This document shows positions 7,539 to 15,202 of a stretch of DNA of 64,000 nt, piece after piece. Below the pieces are notes generated by a model. The model searched no databases and had not been told where the DNA came from. It saw only the letters and a list, made by a program, of their open reading frames with translations. The stretch's first letter is position 1. Every line of letters begins with the position of its first letter. The DNA is taken from contig NZ_UPHU01000001.1 of NCBI RefSeq assembly GCF_900566075.1, positions 1,240,001-1,304,000 on the forward strand, read 5' to 3'. This DNA is from Mycobacterium pseudokansasii. Its GTDB lineage: Bacteria > Actinomycetota > Actinomycetes > Mycobacteriales > Mycobacteriaceae. Both the position numbers and the translations under genes were made by a program.

Positions 7539-8789
7539 ATGTGTGAATCATGCGCTGCGGCCACCGCCGTGTCCGTGGGCCCGGATTGGTCGCAGTGGCC
7601 GACCCGGGTGCTGGGCCATGGCGCTGCCACCGCCATCGCCCATCGGGACGGGACCTACCGCATCATTTCTCCCGAACAGACCTGGCGGGCCGTGCAACCG
7701 ATGCTGGAATTGGCGGGCATCACCCGGGTCGCCGACCTCACCTGGCTCGATGATCTCGGCATTCCCACCGTTCAGGCAGTGCGGCCCGCCTCAGTCACAC
7801 TGTCGGTCAGTCAGGGCAAGGCCGCGACCTACCGCGCCGCCCAGGTTTCTGCGGTCATGGAATCGCTGGAAACCTGGCACGCTGAAAACGTCACGCCCGA
7901 CCTGTTTTCCATGAGCACCACGGACATCGCGGCGGCACTGACCTACGATCCCGCCCACCTGCTCCTGTCGGCCCGAAGCATCTACCATCCCGGTGCCAAG
8001 CTCGACTGGATGACCGCGACGACGCTGTTGACCGGCCGCCAAACCTGGGTGCCGTGGGAGGCGGTTCTGGTGAGCGCGGCGGTCGACAACCGCTGGGATC
8101 CGCCGATGTTCTCGATGGACACCACGGGGTTGGCGTCGGGCAACAGCTACTGGGAGGCCAGCCTGCATGGCCTCTACGAGGTCATGGAGCGCCACGCCAT
8201 GGCCGCCGGCGAACCCGGAAGCACCCTGTTCGAGGTGCCTGTCGACGATGTTGCCGGCTCCGGCTGCGCCGAATTGGTCGACATGATTTACCGGGCCGGG
8301 AGCGAACTGAAGGTAGCGCGGACCGACACGTGGGACGGTTTCCCGTGCTTTACCGCCGAGATCTGTTCGCCCATGCTGGGGGTGCCGTTCAGCGGCTTCG
8401 GGTTGCACCACGATCCCAACGTGGCGTTGTCCCGGGCGATCACCGAAGCCGCGCAATCGCGGCTGACGGCTATCAGCGGAGCACGTGAAGATCTGTCGCC
8501 GGCGTTGTACCACCGATTCGCCCGAGTGCATGCCTACGGCCCGTTGCGGCCAACCATGCGGCACCTGCCTACCGCCGAACCCACATCATGGCACGTCCCC
8601 GACGCCGATTCGCTGAGTGACCTGTTGGCTTCGGCCGCAACGGCGGTGGCGGCCCGGTCGGGCACCGAGCCGCTGGCGGTCGTGTGCGATCTTGCCGGCA
8701 GCTGTGTTCCGGTGGTGAAGGTCATCGCGCCCGGCCTGACGGCCGCACACGGTTCTCCGATGCGCACCCCCTTGCAGGAGTTGGCATGA
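7539..8789 (+). CDS. YcaO-family cyclodehydratase/thioamidation enzyme
   Basis: 416 residues. YcaO proteins use ATP to activate a peptide backbone amide; partnered with TfuA they install thioamides. Visible family signatures are LSVSQGKAATYRAAQVSAVM followed by ESLETWHAEN (about residues 90-117, ATP/Mg-binding glutamates), EVMERHAM (about 211-218) and a C-terminal region ending near VVKVIAPGL. There is no fused ocin-ThiF-like partner domain, as expected for TfuA-dependent rather than azoline-forming YcaOs. The ATG at 7539 has GGAGGA about 10 bases upstream. The stop overlaps the start of the TfuA gene by 4 bases (ATGA), so the two are translationally coupled. The peptide substrate is probably the 29-residue product encoded just upstream. 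Confidence 0.92.
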   Translation: MCESCAAATAVSVGPDWSQWPTRVLGHGAATAIAHRDGTYRIISPEQTWRAVQPMLELAGITRVADLTWLDDLGIPTVQAVRPASVTLSVSQGKAATYRAAQVSAVMESLETWHAENVTPDLFSMSTTDIAAALTYDPAHLLLSARSIYHPGAKLDWMTATTLLTGRQTWVPWEAVLVSAAVDNRWDPPMFSMDTTGLASGNSYWEASLHGLYEVMERHAMAAGEPGSTLFEVPVDDVAGSGCAELVDMIYRAGSELKVARTDTWDGFPCFTAEICSPMLGVPFSGFGLHHDPNVALSRAITEAAQSRLTAISGAREDLSPALYHRFARVHAYGPLRPTMRHLPTAEPTSWHVPDADSLSDLLASAATAVAARSGTEPLAVVCDLAGSCVPVVKVIAPGLTAAHGSPMRTPLQELA

Positions 8790-10234
8790 GGGCCGCCGGC
8801 CGGATCGTGGTGACCGCGGGGCCCACCATCGGTGCCGCCGATATCCATGCGGTGCTGCCCAATGCCGAGGTGGTAGCGCCGATTTCGTTCGGCGACGCCC
8901 TGCGGTACGGGCTGCAGCCCGGCGACACGCTGTTGATTGTCGACGGGTTGTTCTTCCAGCACCCCCCGGTGCGGCACAAAGAACTGTTGACCTTGATCCA
9001 GGACGGCGTTCGTGTCGTCGGCTCGTCCAGCATGGGCGCGCTGCGCGCCGCCGAACTGCATCCCTTCGGAATGGAAGGCTACGGCTGGGTATTCGACAAC
9101 TATCGCAACGGATATTTGGAAGCCGACGACGAGGTCGCCATGGTCCACGGCGAGCCCGAAGATGGCTATCCTGTCTTCGTCGACGCGTTGGTCAACATCC
9201 GCCAAACGCTGGCACGCGGCGTCGAGACCGGTTTGCTGTCAGCACAATTGGCGACTGATCTGGTCGAAAAGGCCCGCCGCACATCGTTCACCATGCGCAC
9301 CTGGAACCGGCTGCTGGACGCCGTGGATCATCCCGAAATACATTGCCTAGCAAAGAAATTGACGGCATCACGGGTCGATATCAAACACGCCGACGCTTTG
9401 GTGGCGCTCCGCAACATCGCCGACGGCCAGGGCGGCGTGGCCACCCGCCCGGGCCCACCGCCAACGGTATGGTCCGTTCGCTGGAAACAACGCTGGGCGC
9501 CCCCCGCGCCGGTCACCACCACTTCCGACACCGGCACGGGCACCACCATCGAGGTCCGCGACACCGATGTCCTATCCCTGCTGAGCATCTGCGCCACCGA
9601 CCGCTGGGCCCACCTTCCCGCTCTCGAGCAAGTCGCCTCCTGGTACTGGATCATCACCCACCCGGGTGATCACGGCGACGTTCGCCAGCATGCATCCCGC
9701 GCCGTCTCGCAGGTCACTGCCGACACCCAGCAACGCGCGTTGGAGATCGTCGCCCACCGCTACGCCGTAGCCATCGGACTTGCCGACGAGTCCGGCTTTC
9801 CGGCGTCGGTTCGATCGCAGTGGCTGACCGACGAAGAAAACGACACGCTGTGCGCCGACCCGATCGCCGTCTCAGCGTTGCTCGTTACCCGCACCCTGTT
9901 TGTCACCCGGTCGCTTCCTGCCATCGAGCACTTTCTCGACCTGTTACGCGCGGACCCGCGCCTGCCGCACTGGCGCAGCGTCGCGGCCCAAGCGTTGGCC
10001 CGGCGCGATGAACTTGCCCGCTCCAAGCCGCGTTTGAACGTGCACAGACCCGATCCGAAGCAGCTCAAGGTCCTTTTCGCCAAGCGATGGGGGACCGAGG
10101 TGGACCGCATCGAACTGGCCCGTCGCGGCCTGATGAGCGAAGAAGCCTTTTACAGCGCCGCCACCCTGTTCGCGGTCGCGGCCGCGGATGACCGGTTGCC
10201 GTCCATCGAAGTCGGCGCCTTGGGTCCGGCCTAA
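8786..10234 (+). CDS. TfuA-like protein, partner of YcaO
   Basis: 482 residues from the ATG at 8786, which overlaps the ycaO stop by 4 bases; the frame extends upstream inside ycaO but coupling supports this start. The N-terminal third is a TfuA core domain: IVVTAGPTIG (residues 6-15), a GDTLLIVDG strand, SSSMGALRAAEL (about 80-91) and GMEGYGWVF. TfuA partners deliver or activate the sulfur source for YcaO-dependent thioamide formation in characterised systems. The remaining roughly 280 residues form a helical C-terminal region of unknown role, with a mid-region segment DVLSLLSICATDRWAHL. The gene ends the three-gene unit; a 7-bp stem hairpin lies immediately after. No sulfurtransferase gene is adjacent, so cellular sulfide or a trans-acting donor is presumably used. 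Confidence 0.9.
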   Translation: MRAAGRIVVTAGPTIGAADIHAVLPNAEVVAPISFGDALRYGLQPGDTLLIVDGLFFQHPPVRHKELLTLIQDGVRVVGSSSMGALRAAELHPFGMEGYGWVFDNYRNGYLEADDEVAMVHGEPEDGYPVFVDALVNIRQTLARGVETGLLSAQLATDLVEKARRTSFTMRTWNRLLDAVDHPEIHCLAKKLTASRVDIKHADALVALRNIADGQGGVATRPGPPPTVWSVRWKQRWAPPAPVTTTSDTGTGTTIEVRDTDVLSLLSICATDRWAHLPALEQVASWYWIITHPGDHGDVRQHASRAVSQVTADTQQRALEIVAHRYAVAIGLADESGFPASVRSQWLTDEENDTLCADPIAVSALLVTRTLFVTRSLPAIEHFLDLLRADPRLPHWRSVAAQALARRDELARSKPRLNVHRPDPKQLKVLFAKRWGTEVDRIELARRGLMSEEAFYSAATLFAVAAADDRLPSIEVGALGPA

Positions 10235-10235
10235 A

Positions 10236-10252
10236 GCCGAGGCAACCTCGGC
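10236..10252 (+). terminator. Short hairpin after tfuA
   Basis: A perfect 7-bp stem, GCCGAGG-CAA-CCTCGGC, begins 2 bases after the tfuA stop, between convergent genes. It is compatible with a bidirectional terminator, although no T-run follows. Confidence 0.55.
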
Positions 10253-10286
10253 GCGGGGCAGCGGTGTTTTCGACACGGGTGCATCG

Positions 10287-11471
10287 TCAGCGGTCGGGCG
10301 CGCCGGTCACGACACATCGGGTGCGGCTGTAGATGGTGGGCATGCACAGATTGCAATGCGTGCACGCCGAACGGGCCCGCTGCCCGTCGGTGGCGATCCG
10401 ATTGACCAAGTCGGGCTCGGCCAGCAGCGCCCGGGCCATGGCAACGAAGTCGAATCCCTCGGCCATCGCCAGGTCCATGGTCTCCCGGTTGGTGATTCCG
10501 CCCAGCAAGATCAGCGGCATCGACAACTCGGCGCGAAACAGCCGCGCATCGCGCAACAGATAGGCGTCGCGGTAGGGGTACTCGCGAAGAAACTTATGGC
10601 CGGTCATTCGGATGCCCCAGCGCAGCGGCGGCTTGAAGGCGCCGGCGAATTCCTTGACGGGCGCGTCGCCGCGGAACAGGTACATGGGGTTGACCAGCGA
10701 ACTGCCGGCGGTGAGTTCCAGCGCGTCCAGCCCGCCGTCGTCCTGCAGCCACTTCGCCGTGGTCAGCGCTTCCTCGGTCGTGATGCCGCCGCGGATGCCG
10801 TCGGCCATGTTCAGCTTGGCGGTCACCGCGATCTGTTGTCCGACGGCGCGGCGAACGGCCAGTACCAATCCGCGTGCGACCTTGGCCCGGTTCTCCAGTG
10901 ACCCGCCGAACTCGTCGTCGCGCCGGTTGATCAGTGGCGACAGAAACGAGCTCGCCAGATAGTTGTGGCCTAAATGGATTTCGACGGCGTCGAAGCCGGC
11001 GTCGACGGCCAGGCGAGCTGCGTTGGCGTGCGCGGCCAGCACGTCGTCGATGTCGTCGCGGGTCGCCTTCTTGGCGAACCGCATGGCGATCGGGTTGAAG
11101 AACCGCACGGGCGCCAGCGCGGTCGCCTTGTTGGACCGTGCGTCGGCCACCGGCCCGGCGTGGCCGATCTGGGCACTGACCGCCGCGCCCTCGGCGTGCA
11201 CGGCCTCGGCGAGCCGGCGCAGCCCCGGCACCACCTCCGGGCGCATCCACATCCCGTCGCCACTGGTGCGGCCGCCGGGGGAGACCGCGCAATACGCGAC
11301 CGTCGTCATACCGACCCCGCCCGCCGCCGGCAGCCGGTGGTACTCGATCAGATCGTCGGTCACCAACGCATCGGGCGTGCGCGCCTCGAAGGTCGCGGCC
11401 TTGATGACGCGGTTGCGCAGCGTCAGTGGGCCCAGCTTGGCCGGGCTGAACACGTCGGGGGCATCGGCCAT
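10287..11471 (-). CDS. NADH:flavin oxidoreductase (old yellow enzyme type)
   Basis: 394 residues from the ATG at 11471 ([14 protein letters not shown]); the frame is open much further upstream but that part is antisense to folD. A TIM-barrel FMN oxidoreductase: [15 protein letters not shown] at the N-terminus, [15 protein letters not shown] His-bearing segment (AQIGHAGP), [24 protein letters not shown] in mid-protein, and [22 protein letters not shown]-phosphate loops. The C-terminus carries a CTHCNLC...C cysteine set reminiscent of the Fe-S-binding segment of 2,4-dienoyl-CoA reductase relatives, although the spacing is shortened. It corresponds by order and length to M. tuberculosis Rv3359 (396 aa, from memory). 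Divergent from folD with a 39-base gap. The substrate is unknown. Confidence 0.9.
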   Translation of the reverse strand: MADAPDVFSPAKLGPLTLRNRVIKAATFEARTPDALVTDDLIEYHRLPAAGGVGMTTVAYCAVSPGGRTSGDGMWMRPEVVPGLRRLAEAVHAEGAAVSAQIGHAGPVADARSNKATALAPVRFFNPIAMRFAKKATRDDIDDVLAAHANAARLAVDAGFDAVEIHLGHNYLASSFLSPLINRRDDEFGGSLENRAKVARGLVLAVRRAVGQQIAVTAKLNMADGIRGGITTEEALTTAKWLQDDGGLDALELTAGSSLVNPMYLFRGDAPVKEFAGAFKPPLRWGIRMTGHKFLREYPYRDAYLLRDARLFRAELSMPLILLGGITNRETMDLAMAEGFDFVAMARALLAEPDLVNRIATDGQRARSACTHCNLCMPTIYSRTRCVVTGAPDR

Positions 11472-11510
11472 GTCAGGAGCGTACGCGGCGGACGTGCCAC
11501 ACTGTCTGCC

Positions 11511-12368
11511 GTGGGCGCAATCACGCTGGACGGCAAAGCCACCCGCGACGAGATCTTTGTGGACTTGAAGCGGCGGGTGGCGGTTCTGACTTCGTCCGGG
11601 TCCGCGTCGGGCCGCCCGCCCGGTTTGGGCACCATCCTGGTCGGTGACGACCCCGGCTCGCAGGCCTACGTGCGGGGTAAGCACGCCGACTGCGCCAAGG
11701 TCGGTATCACCTCGATTCGCCGCGACCTGCCCGCCGACATCAGCACCGCCACGCTCAACGAGACCATCGACGAACTGAACGCCAACCCCGGCTGCACCGG
11801 CTACATCGTGCAGCTGCCGCTGCCCAAACATCTGGACGAGAACGCGGCGCTGGAGCGCGTCGACCCGGGCAAGGACGCCGACGGGCTGCATCCCACCAAC
11901 CTCGGCCGGCTGGTGCTCAACACCCCGGCGGCGCTGCCCTGCACCCCGCGCGGCATCGTGCACCTGCTGCGGCGCTACGACGTCGAGCTGGCCGGGGCGC
12001 ACGTGGTGGTCATCGGCCGCGGCGTGACGGTCGGCCGCCCGCTGGGCCTGCTGCTCACCCGCCGCTCCGAGAACGCGACGGTGACGTTGTGCCACACCGG
12101 AACCCGCGACCTGTCGGCGTTGACCAGGCAGGCCGACATCATCGTCGCGGCCGTCGGGGTGCCGCACCTGCTGACCGCGGACATGGTGCGCCCCGGCGCC
12201 GCGGTCGTCGACGTCGGAGTCAGCCGCACCGACGACGGACTGGTCGGCGATGTACACCCCGATGTCTGGGAGGTCGCCGGTCACGTGTCGCCGAACCCGG
12301 GTGGCGTGGGGCCGCTGACCCGGGCGTTCCTGCTGACCAACGTCGTCGAGCTGGCCGAGCAACGATGA
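11511..12368 (+). CDS. folD: Bifunctional methylenetetrahydrofolate dehydrogenase/cyclohydrolase FolD
   Basis: 285 residues from GTG at 11511, giving the mycobacterial N-terminus [13 protein letters not shown]. FolD oxidises 5,10-methylene-THF with NADP and hydrolyses the methenyl product to 10-formyl-THF in the cytosol. Visible signatures: [13 protein letters not shown] with the catalytic Tyr and Lys, [21 protein letters not shown], and the Rossmann loop [32 protein letters not shown] is the C-terminal FolD signature. Length and sequence closely match M. tuberculosis FolD (281 aa). The stop overlaps the next gene by 4 bases, so the DUF3017 gene is coupled to it. Confidence 0.97.
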   Translation: MGAITLDGKATRDEIFVDLKRRVAVLTSSGSASGRPPGLGTILVGDDPGSQAYVRGKHADCAKVGITSIRRDLPADISTATLNETIDELNANPGCTGYIVQLPLPKHLDENAALERVDPGKDADGLHPTNLGRLVLNTPAALPCTPRGIVHLLRRYDVELAGAHVVVIGRGVTVGRPLGLLLTRRSENATVTLCHTGTRDLSALTRQADIIVAAVGVPHLLTADMVRPGAAVVDVGVSRTDDGLVGDVHPDVWEVAGHVSPNPGGVGPLTRAFLLTNVVELAEQR

Positions 12369-12658
12369 CGGCGCGGGCCGTCCTGGCGCACACGTTTCGC
12401 GCGCAGTGGCCGATCCTGCTCGTAGGGCTGATTTTCGTGGTGGCGTTCGTGCTGGTGGGGGCGAACTTTTGGCGCCGTGGTGCGCTGCTGATCGGGATCG
12501 GTGTGGGCGTGGCGGCCGCACTGCGGCTGGTGTTGTCCGACGAGCTGGCCGGCCTGCTGGCGGTGCGCAGCAAGGGAACAGACTTCATCACCATGGCGCT
12601 GGTGGGGGCCGCGATGGTCTATATCGCGTCAACGATCGACCCGCTGGGCACCGGCTGA
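12365..12658 (+). CDS. DUF3017 small membrane protein (Rv3355c-like)
   Basis: 97 residues with three hydrophobic segments ([56 protein letters not shown]), so a small integral membrane protein. The start overlaps the folD stop in ATGA, the same arrangement as the Rv3356c-Rv3355c pair in M. tuberculosis. The function is not known; the conserved coupling to folD is the only clue. Confidence 0.88.
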   Translation: MTARAVLAHTFRAQWPILLVGLIFVVAFVLVGANFWRRGALLIGIGVGVAAALRLVLSDELAGLLAVRSKGTDFITMALVGAAMVYIASTIDPLGTG

Positions 12659-12661
12659 AAC

Positions 12662-13054
12662 CTACAACCCGGGAATCCCCGGTATCTGCGGCAAACCCGG
12701 CAGGTTGCCGGTCGCCACGTCGGTCATCGCCTGCGGGCAATACGTCGAGATGGCGATGCTGGTGAAAATTTGTGCCATCGGCTTGGGCATGCCGGTGCCC
12801 GTGGCGACGACGGTCGCTGCCGCCGAGTTGAACGTCCCGCCCGGTCGGGCCAGTGTCGAGCACACGGAATGGCCCAAATCCACGGCACTTGCCGGGTCGC
12901 CGTAGTTGACGCCGGCCTGGTTGAGCGCGTTGATGAAGGCGTCGTCGATCGTGCCGGCCTCAGCCGGTGCCGCCAATGCCGCGGCCGCGGTGAGAAGCAC
13001 CGCGGACCCCGCCAGCAGGCGAGTCGTGAGTGGCTGATGGCGCCATGTTTTCAT
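12662..13054 (-). CDS. Secreted DUF732 protein (Rv3354-like)
   Basis: 130 residues from the ATG at 13054, chosen because GGGGAG lies 5 bases upstream; the frame extends 15 codons further. A Sec signal peptide is visible (KTWRHQPLTTRLLAGSAVLL through APAEA, cleavage near residue 34). The mature part carries the DUF732 helical domain (IDDAFINALNQAGVNYGDP, then VCSTLARPGG) with two Cys (in VCSTL and TYCPQ) that probably form a disulfide. The C-terminus is Gly/Pro/Ile-rich. DUF732 proteins are small exported mycobacterial proteins without defined function. Convergent with the folD-DUF3017 unit, 3 bases away. Confidence 0.85.
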   Translation of the reverse strand: MKTWRHQPLTTRLLAGSAVLLTAAAALAAPAEAGTIDDAFINALNQAGVNYGDPASAVDLGHSVCSTLARPGGTFNSAAATVVATGTGMPKPMAQIFTSIAISTYCPQAMTDVATGNLPGLPQIPGIPGL

Positions 13055-13261
13055 GTCTGCTCCCCATTCGTATCGGAGCGCACCAGGCCGTTCGGGCACA
13101 CTCAGGTTTCCCTACGAACCTTGGTGCACGGCCGTCACGTTTCGAACACGACCGCGTAAAGGTTTGCCTTCTACTGTCAGCACGGGCTCAACGACACGAT
13201 CGCGTCACACTGTGCCACGACACGTCGCACCTCACCGGTTTCGCCGCCGCGCTGATTGACA

Positions 13262-14704
13262 ATGCGGCCCATGATTTCTCGGCAAGCGTTCCTTCGCGGC
13301 GCGGTGGGAGCGTTGGCGACATCGGCGGTATTCGGGCACGTGCGGGCGGCTGCGGATCCGTCCAGCGGTTGGACCGGTCTGGCCTCCTCGATCGGTGGCC
13401 GGGTGCTGCTGCCGGACAGCGGGGGCTCGTTCACGTCGGGCAAGCAGGTTTTCAACGCGCTCTACAACGGCTCGAACCCGGCGGCAGTGGTCACGGTCAC
13501 CTCGCAGGCCGACGTCGAGAAGGCGGTCGCGTTCGCGGCCGCCAACAAGCTCAAGATCGCCCCGCGCGGCGGCGGGCATTCCTACATCGGCGCCTCGGCC
13601 GCGGCCGGCGCCATGGTGATCGATCTGCGCGGCCTGACCGGCGGCGTGAATTTCGACAGTGCCACCGGAAACGTCACGATGCCGGCCGCGACCGATCTGT
13701 ATGCGGTGCAGCAGGCGCTGGCCGGCGCCGGCCGCGCGATTCCCACCGGCAGCTGCCCGACCGTCGGCGTGGGCGGGCTGACACTCGGCGGTGGAATGGG
13801 CGCCGATTCCCGCCACGCCGGCCTGACCTGTGATGCGCTCAGGTCAGCGACGGTGGTGTTGCCCAGCGGGGAAACGGTCACCGCATCCGCCGACGATCAT
13901 CCCGACCTGTTCTGGGCGTTGCGGGGCGGCGGGGGCGGCAACTTCGGGGTGACGACGTCGATGACGTTTGCGACCTTCCCCACCGCGGATGCCGACGTGG
14001 TGCGCGTCGACTTCGCCCCGTCGTCGGCGGCCCAGGTGCTGACCGGCTGGCAGACCTGGCTGGCGGCAGCCGACCGCAACACCTGGGGCCTGGTCGACAT
14101 GTCGGTCAGCGCGTCGCAGGCCAATTGCCATGTGCTGGCAACGTGCCCGGCGGGATCCGGCCCCGCGGTGGCCAACGCGATCACCTCCGCGGTCGGTGTC
14201 CAGCCCACCGGGGTCGAGCACAAGACGCTGAGTCATATGGACCTGGTGATGTATCTGGCCGGCGGCAGCTCGACGAGTTCACCGCGGGCCTTCGTGGCCG
14301 GGTCCGACGTCATCGGCACGGTGAATTCGGCTGCGGCACAGTCCATTGTCGCAGCGCTGGGCAAGTGGCCGCCGGCCTCGGGACGTGCGTCGGTGATCGT
14401 GGACACGCTCAGCGGCGCGGTCGGCGATATCGATCCGAGTGGCTCGGCATTTCCGTGGCGCCGGCAATCCGCCGTCGCGCAATGGTACGTCGAGACGCCC
14501 AACAGCGGGCAAGCCGCCGTCGCCAACAAGTGGCTAAGCGCCGCACATCAAGCGGTGCAACAGTTTTCGGTCGGAGCGTACGTCAACTACCTGGAACCCA
14601 ACACCACGCCGTCGCGATACTTCGGGTCGAACCTGTCGCGGCTCACCGAGATCCGGCAGCGATACGACCCGAACCGATTGATGTACTCCGGTCTCAGCTT
14701 CTAA
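13262..14704 (+). CDS. FAD-linked oxidase (BBE/berberine-bridge-like), exported
   Basis: About 480 residues; the ATG at 13262 or 13271 is preferred to the in-frame TTG at 13256. The N-terminus SRQAFLRGAVGALA followed by a hydrophobic stretch and HVRAAAD resembles a Tat signal with RQ in place of RR, which would suit a flavoprotein folded before export. The FAD domain shows RGGGHSY, whose His is the usual covalent flavin attachment site, then GVGGLTLGGGMG. The C-terminal BBE segment contains YVNYLEPNTTPSRYFGSNL and RYDPNRLMYSGLSF. Such enzymes oxidise alcohols, sugars or alkaloid-like substrates with O2. In M. tuberculosis this position holds short oxidoreductase fragments (Rv3351c-Rv3353c, from memory), so this looks like the intact ancestor. 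A relic of a second copy lies downstream. Confidence 0.9.
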   Translation: MRPMISRQAFLRGAVGALATSAVFGHVRAAADPSSGWTGLASSIGGRVLLPDSGGSFTSGKQVFNALYNGSNPAAVVTVTSQADVEKAVAFAAANKLKIAPRGGGHSYIGASAAAGAMVIDLRGLTGGVNFDSATGNVTMPAATDLYAVQQALAGAGRAIPTGSCPTVGVGGLTLGGGMGADSRHAGLTCDALRSATVVLPSGETVTASADDHPDLFWALRGGGGGNFGVTTSMTFATFPTADADVVRVDFAPSSAAQVLTGWQTWLAAADRNTWGLVDMSVSASQANCHVLATCPAGSGPAVANAITSAVGVQPTGVEHKTLSHMDLVMYLAGGSSTSSPRAFVAGSDVIGTVNSAAAQSIVAALGKWPPASGRASVIVDTLSGAVGDIDPSGSAFPWRRQSAVAQWYVETPNSGQAAVANKWLSAAHQAVQQFSVGAYVNYLEPNTTPSRYFGSNLSRLTEIRQRYDPNRLMYSGLSF

Positions 14705-15202
14705 CTGTCATTCGTCAAATCGGCCGTGTCACTGTGACTTCAGCCCGACCGGGGTTACGTTGGTGGTCGCGGCCAGGGTCGGGGGTGGGCGCCTGCACAC
14801 CAGACGCACGCGCAGGTGGTGGCTCATATACAGAACACCTCGGTGATGCTGGTGTGGCCACTGTGACCCGCTTGGCTGGTCAGCTGCGTGCCGATTTTCC
14901 GGCTTCGGTCTTGGCATTCCGGCGACATCGGACACAACAGGTGCCGTCAACTGGCCGCGGTCACGCCAGCGCCCTGGAACCCGACACCGCGCCGGCGCGA
15001 CACTTCGGCCCAAACGCTGCCCGACTGCAGTGCGTGGACACCGCGCCGGCCCAACGCGTGGACACTGTTGTCGAGCACCCCGGCGATCCAGGCCGCGGCG
15101 CGTTCGGCGACGGCGCGGCACCCGATTACGTCCGAAAGTGGCTTGTTCTGGGCTGCGTCGGTTCTCCGGACGGCCTGTCTACTCGTCCCCTATCGTTTAG
15201 CT
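14705..15202. other. 498-base gap between FAD oxidase and PKS
   Basis: No intact gene is seen. The stretch holds a degenerate BBE-domain fragment (listed separately) and otherwise GC-rich sequence without clear coding signal. The promoter for the megasynthase should lie in its last 150 bases, but I see no convincing -35/-10 pair. Confidence 0.6.
14974..15027 (+). pseudogene. Relic of a second FAD-oxidase BBE domain
   Basis: In one frame this stretch reads [18 protein letters not shown], matching LEPNTTPSRYFGSNLSRL in the C-terminus of the intact oxidase (12 of 18 identical). The DNA also aligns without gaps. No start, FAD domain or plausible continuation remains, so it is the residue of a tandem duplicate or of a related gene deleted when the region was rearranged. 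Confidence 0.65.
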
